Part shown: one piece after another, positions 26,497-38,430 of the stretch
Layout of the letters: each line of letters opens with the position of its first letter
How positions within the stretch are numbered: the stretch's first letter is position 1
Assembly (NCBI GenBank): GCA_022605955.1
Contig: JAKCOZ010000018.1
Location: forward strand, 5,960,001-6,024,000
Length of the DNA stretch: 64,000 nucleotides
Direction of reading: 5' to 3'
DNA from: Rallus limicola
Taxonomy: Eukaryota > Chordata > Aves > Gruiformes > Rallidae
Program-made: the position numbers and the translations under genes
Notes under the pieces: generated by a model
Told to the model about the DNA's origin: nothing
Database searches by the model: none
What the model saw: the letters and a program-made list of their open reading frames with translations, nothing else

Positions 26497-27343
26497 ATTA
26501 AGCTAGGCATACAGCAGATGATGTTAGCTTCCCACAGTGTCCCAGAAGAACTGAGTCAAATCTCCAGGATCTCAATCTCATTTGCACAAAGGCCATAAGT
26601 CAGGTCAGGAAGACGGGCATCTGCCTAATTTTAAAATATGATGGCTTGATTTCTTTCATGAAAAAATGTGTTTAACAGGGTTTTTTTTTGATGTTTTGAG
26701 GAGCCCTCTATTCTTTTACTTTACTGGAATTTTTCAGGGTTTTGTGGAAGAACATGTTTTCTGTCGCTTGTTCCTCTTCCACACATTTCCCTACATCTTT
26801 ATTTTGCTTTCTTTGACTGGAAGACCTCTCTATCTTTAAGGCATTTGTTTATTCTGTTGCTAGGACTGGACTTCAGCATTTTAATGCTACTTTCTTGTAA
26901 TGGATCTCTGTCTAGTAGCAAGTTGTCTGTTTCCTTTTTATGTACTTTGAAAATAAACACTTAACTATTTCTTCCAGGTGTTCAGTGACACTGATTTTAG
27001 CACTAAGTTAAGCAGCAGAGTGGCCTCTGCTCACATATAATCTTTCTCTGACCAGACCCAGTGTTAAAGAGGGGAAGATTACCAGGGTTAAAAGCTCTGG
27101 CACATGCCATGAAGTGCAGTGTGGGCTTCATGTCACTGGACAGGCAGAGGCTGTGTTGATCTGTTCTACACTTTTCAGTTTGTGCCTTTTTCCACCTCTG
27201 CTTTTATTGCACTCTGAGCAGGACCACAATATAGTAGTTACTTCTTTTTTTTGAGGCTGCATGTGTCCATATCTTTGTAACATTCAATTTATATCATTTT
27301 TGGCAGCTGAAGATGTCTAAAAACTAATCCTGTTAGTGTTGAT

Positions 27344-28003
27344 ATGCCTATCTATGGACATTGTGTGAACTTAGTGGGGGATGACCTGTTGGAAAAGAGC
27401 TCTGAGGAGAAGGACCTGGGGGTCCTGGTTGATGACAGGTTGGCTATGAGCAAGCAGTGTGCCCTGGTGGCCAAGAAAGCCAATGGGATCCTGGGGTGCA
27501 TCAGGAAGAGTGTGTCCAGCAGGTCGAAGGAGGTGATCCTCCCCCTCTACTCTGCGTTGGTCAGGCCCCACCTGGAGTACTGTGTCCAGTTCTGGGCCCC
27601 CTGGTATAAAAAAGACAGGGACCTTCTGGAGAGAGTCCAGAGAAGGGCGACAAAGTTGATTAGGGGCCTGGAACATCTACCCTATGAGGAAAGGCTGAGT
27701 GAGCTGGGGCTGTTCAGCCTGGAAAAAAGAAGACTTAGGGGGGACCTAATTAATGTCTATAAATATCTTAGACATGGGTTGCAGGGGGAATTGGACAGCC
27801 CCTTTTCAGTGGTCTGTGGGGACAGGACTAGGGGCAATGGCTGTAAGCTAGAGCATAGGAAGTTCCGCACCAACATGCGGAAGAACTTTTTCACAGTGAG
27901 GGTGAGGGAGCAGTGGAATAGGCTGCCCAGGGAGGTGGTGGAGTCTCCTTCTCTGGAGATATTCAAGTCTCGTCTGGACGCCTATCTATGTAGTATGAGA
28001 TAG
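27344..28003 (+). pseudogene. CR1: CR1 LINE reverse transcriptase, C-terminal fragment
   Basis: This 219-codon open frame is the C-terminal part of the CR1 ORF2 protein, the endonuclease-reverse transcriptase that copies CR1 RNA into chromosomal DNA. Homology starts at about residue 10 and continues to the stop. Visible CR1 hallmarks in order are [10 protein letters not shown] (residues 23-32), [19 protein letters not shown] (39-57), [20 protein letters not shown] (65-84), [20 protein letters not shown] (94-113), [20 protein letters not shown] (124-143) and the end motif [20 protein letters not shown] (186-205). The endonuclease domain and the YADD-type catalytic region of the reverse transcriptase lie upstream in a full element and are missing, so the fragment cannot be active. 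There is no internal stop or frameshift, and the codons are GC-rich compared with the flanks, which suggests a fairly young insertion. The first nine or so codons come from flanking DNA; the ATG is therefore not a real start. Confidence 0.93.
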
Positions 28004-28081
28004 GGAGCCTGCTTTGGCAGGGGGGTTGGACCTGATGATCTCTTGAGGTCCCTTCCAACCCCTAAGATTCTGTGATTCTGT
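27370..28081 (+). mobile_element. CR1: 5'-truncated CR1 LINE with intact 3' tail
   Basis: The element is a retrotransposon copy truncated at its 5' end near 27370, within the reverse-transcriptase coding part. After the stop codon at 28001-28003 comes a standard CR1 3' untranslated tail: gcctgctttggcaggggggt, ggacctgatgatctcttgag, gtcccttccaacccctaaga, ending in two copies of the attctgtg octamer at 28066-28081. The tail style (tttggcagggggg) is that of later avian CR1 subfamilies, though I cannot name the subfamily securely. CR1 usually lacks target-site duplications, and I see no convincing one. Confidence 0.93.
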
Positions 28082-29137
28082 CCCTTAGCAGGAATGGACG
28101 TTCCTGCAAATCTAATTTGAGAACTGTTTCAAATATCGTAGAAATGGAGCAGTATTCAATTAGCGCTTCATTATATTTCTTGAGGCAGTATCCACTGCTG
28201 CATCCACTGGCAGTACCTTGCTGAATTATTTCCCAGTGGAAAATGGAAAATGCCATTTTGTTAGATAAATGTTAAGTGGCTATCACAATTTCAGCAGCGT
28301 TACATTCTGTACACCGTATTGCAAAGGTCAGTGATGACTGGTAAAAGAGGAAAAGTCAGTTCAAATCCAGTTTTTGCATTTTCTGACCCCAAAGGCAGCT
28401 AGCAGATAAACAGTTAATAATAACCATTTGCTGCCAAAGTATAAGGTATGGTCCTTTCAGATATCTTTTTAGTTTGGCATGTCCTGATGAACATCCCTGG
28501 ACCACTCTGTATCCTGTTACATCACTCAACAGGCATATTGATTTTTTCCCATTCAACTTAGGAGAATGATACACTTTCTGTAGACCTCTGATGTAGAATG
28601 CTTAAAAAAATCTATTATTCCAAGGGGAGATGTGACATAACAGTTTTTGAATTGTGTGTAAGTCAGAAATGGATTAATAATGCTTGCATGTGAATAGTGA
28701 AATACTTTGGTAGCATCTATTTTTTATGTTGTAAGAAACATCCTCTTTAGATTCATACAAAACAGCACTTTCTTTTTCAGGGCATTCAGCACATCCTTTT
28801 TTATCCATAACGTAGACGTTCTGTAAAATGCAGTTACAAGGTAATAGAAGAAATATTTTCTGCTAGTGCTTACAAACAACCTAACTGTGCTGTGGAACCC
28901 AAGTATTTTGTTTTTGCTTATAAAATTCCATAAATGTAAGATTCTATAAAAATAAGATTTGTATTTGATTTTATGATACTGTCTATTCCTGGTATGTAAT
29001 CCCTTTTAAAAAGCCTGCTAAACCATAATAGTATCCACAGATGCCTAAATTGTAACACTTGTATTCAACCATCTCTAAGGCAACAGATACATCTTGAATA
29101 TTGGAATTCTTTTTTTTTTTTGTTCACCAAATAAATA

Positions 29138-29172
29138 GATGATAAAGAGACGAATATAATCTCTTTATCATC
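29138..29172. repeat. Perfect 13-bp inverted repeat (hairpin)
   Basis: The arm gatgataaagaga at 29138-29150 is matched without error by tctctttatcatc at 29160-29172, around a 9-base spacer. It lies 18 bases after an 11-base T-run. It could extrude as a cruciform or form an RNA hairpin. No role is shown. Confidence 0.85.
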
Positions 29173-29194
29173 AATAGATCTGAAAATAAATGGT

Positions 29195-29261
29195 CAGTGT
29201 GTGTGTATATGGGGGTATATATGTGTGTGTATACATAAGGGTATATATATCTCTCTATAAA
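29195..29261. repeat. TG/TA microsatellite, interrupted
   Basis: Runs of gtgtgtgtatat, ggggtatatatgtgtgtg and gtatatatatctctct make up an imperfect alternating purine-pyrimidine tract. Such tracts are prone to slippage and may vary in length between individuals. Confidence 0.85.
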
Positions 29262-32073
29262 AAGACCTATTTCAGGTATATTCATATACAAGACAATATC
29301 AGGAATTACTAAACATCTAAACTGCCGAAGTAGAATTTTCTTGATGAGTTCCCATAGAGTACAGTAGGCAACAGGTATGGATGGAGATAGTAATAGCCAA
29401 CAGCCGTAGTTTCTGGAGCATGTTCCTAACAAGATCAATTTTAAATGCTTGCTCATAAAAGGCTCCCTTAGAAAAAGCTGTAATAACACACATTCTTTTG
29501 CAGTGTTGTTGGTACCCAAGTGGACGTGCACCGGTGGTCTCACTGTATCCCAGAGCAGCCCAACAGTAACAAGCAGAACTGATGTGCAAGTTGTATTTGT
29601 ACTTTATCAACATAACTTTGCCATCACCAGCACAGGCTGAATTGATTAGTGCTAATCTGCTGTTAAAGTTGTGTGATATCCAAGTACACAATAGAGTTCC
29701 ACTCATGAATTTTGCTGAATAAAGCCAAAATCAAGTAAAATCTGTCATGTTCAATTTGGTGTAATCCAGTTCTTATTATCTTAATTTAATTGTCTTTTAG
29801 AAAAATAGATTCTTATTTTTTGTTAAGCAACATCATTTAAACTCTTTAAAAAAAGTCTGAAAATTGAAATCCAGCTACAGGATTGAACTCAGCAATAGAA
29901 AGAGAAAAGGTTTCTGCAAGGAGAATGGGTTTTATTTTTTTAATTGAGAAGCAAGATGATTGTATTTGCAGTTGACTAACTGCAAATATTTTAGTTTTTG
30001 AAGTGTATCTTTGAATTACAATGCATTTTGGTGGGCTCTTCCATTTAATTAGTATTCTGGGTGGTTGGGATGTGACAGCTAAATGCAGCAGTCCTATGGG
30101 AGCTTGCTGTAGTCATAGCAACTGGATTGCAGTTTCAAAAACCCTGTAGTGGAGGTCTGTCATGTCTGAAGTACAAGGTGCTCAGTAAACAGTTGGCTTG
30201 TTTAATTTCATTAGTCAATGTGTTTCTTAAAAAAAACCAATCAGCAAAAATCATTCAGTAAATAGACTAAGATAAGTCTATAATGATCGGGTCAGTTTTA
30301 CGTGACTGGCAAATTGCTGGTAGCTGTAAGTCTTGTTTCCTGATCTGCCTACCAAACATTCACTTAGAGCCAGTCCTGTTGGGTAGCTACAGCTATGGCT
30401 GGAGTCACCAGTAGCTCCACTCAGTCATGCAAATGCTGTAAATGAGGGATACAGTGCTGTGATGTGAGGCGTGACAGTCTCTAAAGCTTCTTAGAACTGG
30501 CTGGAAACTTGTTAAAATCACTACAGGTCCTAAGGAGTCATCTGAATGTGGTCTAGCTTAGGCTCAAAGTACTGGAGAATGATGATATAAAGACAGGAAA
30601 AAGATTGCCTTATTCAGTAAGATTTGAGTTCTTGGTTACTTTGAATTTATACAGAAATCCCAGCTGAAATGTGGTTAATTTTCTTAAATGCTGTTTACAA
30701 TAAAATTCAAAATTAAATCATAAATTAATCATTGGAATTAATTATGTGGAGTTTTCACCCTGAATTGAATTTCAACGCAGTGGATATCAAAAGGGAAAAT
30801 AAATAGATATCATGAAGAAAAAATGGCTATGGCCTACCAAAGAGTGATGGATAAAGAGTCAGAAGAATTCACCCTCTAGTGAAAAATAGATCTTGATATC
30901 AATGAGAGTTATTACATATCAGAAATCTGTACTGACTCAGAAGACAAAGCCATAAAAATCAGTGGTGATACAGGTAAACAAAGTATTCTAGATGCTGGAA
31001 AACATCCCAACTAATAATGACAAATAAATCAAATAGAGAAAGTATGATTAAAAAAGAAGGATAACAATTAGCTAAGTCAGCTGTGGCAAATGCACAACTG
31101 GTTAAGAATTAAAGGAAAATATGCAAAATATATTAAATCCTAGGATTTTTTTTGATATGAAAATTTTACAAGATTTAAAGGGTGACCTAGAATGTTAACA
31201 AGTTGAGTATTTTTTCAGGGCTAAATGTCAAATTTGCTATCCAAATCACTTTAAAAGTTATATGTAGGTATAAATAAAATTATATGTGTGGTTTTATATA
31301 TGAACAGTAGTTGTGGCTCTCCATCTTGTAGAGGCTTACCCTTCAAATCTGGTAAAGTTGTTTTCAATTTTCTTTAATTCAGTTGTTCAGAAAGCCTCCT
31401 CTGCAGAAAGTATTGAAATATGAACTCTGGAGTTAAAAACACTATTTAAATATGAGAATTAATCCAGTTCTAAAGAACTTGACCTTCCACACGAGAATTT
31501 GTAGAGTCCTCCTTAAGGTTCCACTCAAAAAAAAAAAAAGGAAAACAAATTTATATCCAGTTTAAATCCAGGAAGCATAATTCAAACAAGCTGAGGAAAC
31601 TAAGAACTTTCTTCTTTTTATTGACATAATATGACTGCCTGATGTTTTTAAAGATTTGTGCAAGTTCCAAAACATTATGTGCCAAAATGTTTTTCATTGA
31701 GTGAACAATCTAGCAAGAGCACTCTGAAGGGCCATTGTCTCCCTCAGACTGGCTCAACAGGATTCATATCAGTTGTGCTTTTTTTGCAGTCCAGTTTCTC
31801 CTATTGTCTCCTTACAAACCAGGCAGGAGCTGCATTTATTTCTTCATTTAGCCCTTTGGTTTAACTCACTTTCTCCTATGACTTAAAGCTGACAGTGAAG
31901 GCTGTAGAAGTTTAACCCCAGATTTAGTGGGAGTAATATGTCAATATCAATTCCAAACCATACTAAACAATGTTGACATTTAAAAAAACTTTTTTTTTTT
32001 TTCAATAAAGCAAAATAAAATTTATTGCATTAATTATCTGTTCTCTCTCTTTATTTCCTTTTCTTTTTAATAG

Positions 32074-32110
32074 GGTGATGAGAAACCTGAGGTGTCGTTG
32101 CTAAAGGCTG
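32074..32110 (+). other. Candidate micro-exon, 37 nt
   Basis: A near-ideal splice acceptor precedes this segment: a branch-point-like attaatta at about 32028-32035, then an almost pure pyrimidine tract (ttctctctctttatttcctt, ttctttttaatag) ending at 32073. The segment ends before gtaggtgatt, an acceptable donor. Only one of the three frames is open, and it reads GDEKPEVSLLKA plus one base, a plausible acidic-then-hydrophobic peptide. The next possible donor, four bases further (tag|gtgatt), would make it 41 nt. I do not recognise the gene. If real, it would place the window inside a long plus-strand gene with introns of tens of kilobases. Chance remains a serious alternative in T-rich DNA. 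Confidence 0.3.
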
Positions 32111-35100
32111 GTAGGTGATTTATTTCATTAATCTAAGGCATCCACTCTTTTAGTGGAACCACAGTAAAAGGCAGGTCAATTAAGTTGAAATCACATTTTT
32201 ATTTGAGTTTGAATAGATAAAGGAGAGAACATTGTAAATAGTTTGGGCTGGAGTTTTGTTTCTGAAAGCAGATGCATTATGTTGTTTTCAATATGGTTAT
32301 TTCAGTGCATGAGACAGATGCTATGTAGGCACAGAAAGCTACAGTAGCTGTTCTGATGTCTGCATAATTATTCCTGAAGAATAAATTATAATTCTTTTAA
32401 AATTATTTTCATATACCTTCAGGAATTTGCAGAACTTGCCCTGTCTTTTAGGTTCTCAAGATCCATCTTCTGTCAAAGTAAATTAACTTCTAGCTTGTCT
32501 TTCTCTGGATAAGTTTTCCTTCTAATTTTTAGGCAGAAAATGTCTCCCTTCCTAATGTAATCTGTAATGAATGAGTTGCTTTTAAGTGATTTCTGTCTTA
32601 CAACTTTTTGGGTTTTGATATGTAGTAAATGTCTGATTCTTGTGAACCATCAAGGAGCAGAATTCCAGATCTGAAATTAATTCTAGTAAAAACTATAAAT
32701 ACCATTCTGAAGCTTAACAAGCACTTAAAAATGGTGGTAATCATGTTTGTTTGGCTAGTGTGAAAAGGGGATCTCTTATTGAGGATACAGAGGTCCAAGA
32801 CATCCATAGAAATGATCTGGAGGCCATAGTCCAGAAAAACTTTGAATATACGTGACCTTAATTGCTTCTTCCAGACTGAAGTGAACCAAATCCCTCCCAT
32901 TTACCCTTAGAAAATTTTAGACTGCCTAGTTTTATACAATAATTAATTGGTATATGACTTAGCAGTTCATGCTCTACTTTCAGTGGTGTAAGTAACAATG
33001 ACTACTCCTTCATCCTTTACTTATCTCCACACTAGATGATTAGTTAAACAAACTTTCATGCGTTTGATTTATGCATTAAGGTTGTTTCTGAGAATAGAAA
33101 CTAAATGAGGGCAGACATTGCTGATAGGGTTGTCATTAGCCATGTGCCTTGGAATGAAATCTGAATTATGAGTATTGCTACATCCCAAATATCATTCACA
33201 GAAACCCCCCTTAACTAATGCTCGAGTAGGACATGTGCTCACATGCTTACACCCACAAGGTATGTCCTAGCAATGCCATTTTTACTTTTTTTCATAATGC
33301 CCATCTTCAAGATGCAACTAAGTATGTTTGTTGCATATATATTCAGTTTAATACAATATAATTTTTATTAGACAAAATTTTCTTATATGCACATAAATAA
33401 TAAAACACCCCTTGAGTACAGAAATGTTTTGGTCATATAAATTTTTACATGAAACACTGAAAGTATATGCACAGAAACAAAGAAGATATAGTGTGCTGTG
33501 TTATAAAAATAATATGTCTGTTCCTTCATTTTTGTTGCTATCAGTTAAAACAACAGAGTATTACCTCAGCTAGTTGAAAGTCCTGTAGGTCTTAGAATAT
33601 CTTCAGAGTTGAAGGTCATATTAATTTGATTTCCAATAGAAATAATTAGAATTGCTACAAAATAATGCTTTGAATTCTTAGTAAGTTTCCTCATTCTGTT
33701 TTTCCTTTATGATTATGCTTGCTGTTGCATATTTTATTTTTTTCCTGAGGAGTCATAATCTAGCCTGAATTCTGACATCCTTTCACTGATGCTGAAATGT
33801 TTACTCTACAACTGTTGTCTAATGAAATCTAGGACAAAATATGAAGAAAATTAATTATCCACTAATGTGAACTATCTGCAGCTAATTTAAATTACCTCCT
33901 TTCATCACATCCCAGACCTTCTAAAGAACAAATATTAATTTTTCTAGACATCAGGTGTCTAGTGCAAAAGATTTTCTAATTAATTAGTCCTTTCGCTAAT
34001 GTTTACAACTGAGATAATTAACGAATAATGCCATAAAGAAACATCCATGAAGATGAAGGGTTTTCCAAAGCAGTGTGATTGCAGACTGTAGCTTAAAATG
34101 AAGTTTTCTGCCCACATTTCCTTGAAAAGATGCACTTTTACTTGTATGTAAGGGAATTCACAGCTATGAGGTGTTAAAATACCGATCATACCTATATCAT
34201 TGTAGGAAATGAAACCACCTTTGTGATAACATTTTAAGATACATTCAAATTCTTTTATTAATAACATTAAATACTATTGGAATAGTAGTTCTATTAGACC
34301 CATAGTACTACTTGTCTGGGACAGGAAACATCATTAGTAATTTCACTCTCTAGTTCTAATTCCCTTTGAAGGCCAGTGAACAAAGATAGGGTCCTACACT
34401 GCCAGTCCTGCAACCTTTGTTCAATAACTTTGCTTCTCCCCTTTGGCTTTGTGTATAGGAATAGAGGATGGCTGAGTACATTGAAGGTGGAATTTTTGCT
34501 TATTTCCACGGGCAAGGTGTATCTAGACAGAAAGCCAGAACCTTGAGAAAATTTGAGCCCTTGCAGTGCTGCTGTAACCCAGTATTAGTTGCCTAAGTGT
34601 CCATCCCCAGATACTCCTCAAAGTTCAGCAGTACTCAGGGCATGCTCACCTCATGCAGCAAATGATCTCTATGGGATAAGCTAACAAACATCAGTGATGT
34701 GATGAGCCACAGATTTCTTTACAAAATTACATGTGGCCATTTCCACTGATGTTGTGTCCTTTTTATAGGTTATATCCCACTTTATAGCACTGATTGGGCA
34801 AAGCAGTGAGTCAGTGAAGATCTTTTTTGGGGTAAAAAAGGATAAATAAGAAAACCCGAAATGTTTAAGAACCCAGAAATGTGAAGGAGTAACAAAAAGT
34901 ATTTCTGCCTAGGGAATTATTTTTTAAATAGTAATCTAAAAAATCATAATGAACTCTTATGACTGAAGCTAATGAAACCACTAAATGTAATCACTGCCTA
35001 GGAGGAAAAATTATGCTGTGCAAAATCAAATTAGGGTGTTTCTAATTGTCTTTGTGTTGTATGCCTGCATAACCTACGTAGTTTCTATATGATTTACCGT

Positions 35101-35335
35101 TAACAAAACTTTAGATAGAACCACAAAATATATATTTTCAAATTCTGATCACATATATGGTTGAGATGCCATATTGATTAAGATGCTATTTCAACTTATA
35201 TATATTGTAAAACAGCATTCTTTCTCCTACCTGTAATCATTTGCATCACATACAGATTTATAATTTGTAAGATAAATCAAAAGATCTACTTTGAAATAAT
35301 ACCTTAAGAAACAAGATGGTGTAAAAATAGTGTTT

Positions 35336-35597
35336 TCATAGAAGTCTCCTGAGTTGGAAGGGACCCATAAGGATCATTAAGTCCAACTCATGGCTCCACA
35401 CAGGGCCAGACAAGTCAGAGCATGGAACTGAGCACATGATCCAGATGCTTCTTGAACTCAGCTAAGCTTGGTGCTATGACCACTTCACTGGGGAGCCTTT
35501 TCCAGTGCCCCCCCACCCTGTCAGTAAAGAACCCGTTCCTAACATCCAACCTAAACCACCCCTGTCATAGCCTCATATTGTTCCTTTTGGTTCCTAG
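35336..35597 (-). mobile_element. CR1: CR1 LINE fragment, about 260 bp
   Basis: The plus strand is the reverse complement of a CR1 3' end: catagaagtctcctgagttg, gaagggacccataaggatca, ttaagtccaactcatggctc, then the coding-side blocks cttggtgctatgaccacttc, gagccttttccagtgccccc, gtaaagaacccgttcctaac and atccaacctaaaccacccct. The insertion is on the minus strand and truncated soon after cctcatattgttccttttgg. Divergence is moderate. The coding remnant is the last part of the ORF2 protein, with no open frame kept. Confidence 0.9.
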
Positions 35598-37329
35598 ATC
35601 TGTATAATTGAAAGTCTTATTTTATTTTAATTTTTTTACAATCTTTTCCTTTACAGTATGACAATATTCTGCATTACTTTAACAGTGTTTATAGTTTTAC
35701 AGAAGAAAAAAGTACGGTTCTGTGTCTCAGTTATAATTAAAGGATAATCCCTGGGCTGATTGAACTGCAGCACTGTTCTTGAAAGCTACTATTAATGTTA
35801 CAGATTAGATTACCAAACAGAAAACCTCAAGATGAAATTAGATGTTTGTTTTTAGATTTGGATCTGTCCAAATTTCTCTTCCTGGAATTTCATTTTAAAC
35901 ATTCATTGAGTTTACTTTATGATTTTCTGATGCAGAATTACCATAGAAAACTTCCATAATTTAGGATTTTAAGGCACTTTGGTGAATGATGTGTTTGTAG
36001 TTCCCATATTACCACTGATGTAGCAAGGCCACAAGCTATTCCTCCCTTCACTCCTTACTAAAACCTCCCTAGGCAACGATTACATTTTAGGGGTTTCATT
36101 AGCTTCAGTCAATTTATATGCTGGCGTTGCCTTTCCTCATCACTTCAACATAATCTCATTCTCCTCCCTCTATCAGCCTCCATATGCTATTCCTTAACAA
36201 GAACGTTCATGACTTTTGCTTTGCAGCAGGGAAGAGGAGCTGCATATTCTGCGTATTACAGCATTTAGAATCAGAATTTCATCTTCAGGACTTAGCCCAG
36301 ACACTGTAAGTCATTTCTGAAGAACAAGGCCTGTGCTGTCCTTGCCTAAAAACTGCAATCACTATGTAACTTGCAATGTGGTCATTCCTGGACAACTCAA
36401 AATAATGGAAGTCTCTAAGCAAGCTACTTCCATTCAGAGCCATGCACTCATTCCTAGCTAACGTGTGGAATGTCATTACTAAGTATGCTCAGAATATGGT
36501 GATTGGGGAGAAATTTTACATCACATTAATAATAGAAGAGGCTTGTCAAACTTGAAGTAATGAGGAGTTGGGAGGGCAGTTATTTGTTTTCTGTTTTGCT
36601 GCCTTGCAAACACAAAGTGAAATGGTAATACTTTGGAGTTGGAATTGAAGTCATGCTACTTGGAAAAGACTGCATTAAACCTCAAAGGAGCTTCTGCCAT
36701 GAAACGCATTGCTGAACTCTGCAGTTTGGCAAAATGTGCTTACTCACACACTTCACTTAAAAAAGACAGCTAAAAATAGTTAATACAATCTGAATATGCA
36801 TGAAATAACTTTAAGGTGTCAAGCTATCATCTCTCTTGGATGAGAACTCAAATGTAAGCTAAAAATGTTAAAGGCCAGACTACAATGCTCTTCTTAATTG
36901 TGTAAAGTAATATAGGTAAGTGGCTCCTGAATTCTGGGATTTGTCCTACCTGTATGCAGCTATATGAAAGTCTATTTAGTCCAAGAAAATCAGCTAGACT
37001 CTGTACATACCAACAGAGATGTTTGTCCTGTCCCAAGGGCTTCAAATGAGTACGGGAAGCTGCAAGTTTGATGAATAATCATCATATTACAGATGGAAAG
37101 TGTTGTGAAGTCTTTCAGGTGCAGAAATTTCTTGTAGGTGAACAAAGAAGAGAACACCCCGAATTCCCAGTGAGATAATAGTTTAGAAGCTAGGGCGGCT
37201 CTATAAGATACAGGTGATCAGTCTGCCGGTTTAGGGCCTAAATGCTTGTTAAATATTTCTTTGTCTAGGTAAGAGGGGAAACTTGACTCCAGAACCTCTT
37301 TATTTTGTGCAAGCACTTCATCTGTGAAG
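35598..37329. other. Noncoding DNA, no gene recognised
   Basis: AT-rich sequence with no recognisable gene, repeat or regulatory element. Confidence 0.55.
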
Positions 37330-38430
37330 TTAATGACTGTTCAGGATGGCAGAATCTTGGAAAAAGAAATCTGGGAGACCCTCAAGGCAGAATAAATTAT
37401 AGCTGTGTAGTTCCTGATGAATGTTTGTATAACCTGTTTATAAAATTCTCCAGTGATAGTTATACCATGACTACCTCAGGCAATTAATTTCACTGTTCGT
37501 TTATTACTACCTGATTTTTTTTTTTCCATCTCTAAACTGATTTGTTGTAATTTAAGCCCATTACTCTTTTGCTTACCTACTGTACCTAAGGAGTTGAAGC
37601 CTTCCCTGTTCTTTCCATCTTTCCTTTGTTATGTTTCCTAAATCTCTTGTTACCTACTTCAACTTGTCCATGTTTTTGCTAAATCACAGTTGATGGTTTC
37701 TTTTGCTTCACTGGAGCCACAGTAGTTTTGTCGAAACCTTGAGAACAGTTGCTAGAGGAGAAAAATTATAAGGATTTTTTCACATTATTTATTGTGTGTA
37801 TGTATATATGTATGCTTACACTGGTTTTTGCTTCACATGTATGGTTTCTTATTATATATTTTTATTAAAAGAGGCACATATATAACATTTCTTTTGATAT
37901 ATGTTAGTAATAGCATGATGTTACTGTCTCATGCTTCACTTGTAAGTAAAGTTAAGGCTGTTTTTAAACTTTCTATAGTTTCAGATTGGTTTTGAGTTTG
38001 TCAGGATCACTATGAATTTTAGATGTCTCCCCCAATGTACATGGAGCCTGTCTTATTTTTGCAGAAGCTGCATATTTAATAAATACATTTTCTGATCATT
38101 TAACTAGGATAAAAGTGAAAATATTTAATAGAACCAGGCCTACAAATGGGCCTCTATCTCCATTGAGTATGTTTTACCACTTATTTTGAATCATGATGAA
38201 CTAATTCATAGGCACGGTAATCCCAAACATTTTTATACCTGTTCTTTATTACTTTTGTGACACCTGTGCTTCCATGGTTCAGCTATTAGGATATATTGTA
38301 TCAAAAACTCTACTATAATTGTAATGTACAAGCTTTCTTTCTCAGTCGTGTGATCTCTTGGTCTGTCAGAAAAGAAAATTAGTTTGATGTGATTTGTCCT
38401 AGACGAAGGCATAATCATATTATCTTTCAG
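37330..38430 (-). mobile_element. CR1: Ancient CR1/L3-type LINE, reverse-transcriptase part
   Basis: The plus strand follows the reverse complement of an old amniote CR1/L3-type LINE. Phrases in order are cctgtttataaaattctcca (37433-37452), gactacctcaggcaattaat, tgtaatttaagcccattact, acttcaacttgtccatgttt, gtttgtcaggatcactatga (37997-38016), and ctgtcagaaaagaaaattag followed by gatgtgatttgtcctagacg near 38365-38406. The order from 3' tail to reverse-transcriptase core is right for a minus-strand insertion, but several blocks expected between 37700 and 37990 are missing, so the copy carries internal deletions. No open frame survives. It is about as worn as the fragment at 20180 and is probably of pre-avian age. 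This is based on a remembered consensus, without alignment. Confidence 0.65.

Larger units (their letters stand above)
20701..27369. other. Noncoding DNA, no gene recognised
   Basis: AT-rich DNA without a recognisable coding exon. A strong splice-acceptor-like tract followed by 36 open codons lies at 22595-22759 (listed separately). Frames at 22730-23002 minus and 25837-26136 plus show no known domain. Confidence 0.55.
28082..35335. other. Noncoding DNA with a hairpin, a microsatellite and a candidate micro-exon
   Basis: No host gene can be named here. Overlapping minus-strand frames at 29124-29543 and 29317-29706 run through microsatellite sequence and show no domain. A-runs near 31528 and T-runs near 31990 are simple tracts. 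Notable points are listed separately. Confidence 0.5.

Noticed and set aside
29124..29706. Two overlapping minus-strand frames of 139 and 129 codons
   Set aside because: They overlap each other in different frames, one is partly translated microsatellite, and neither has a domain.
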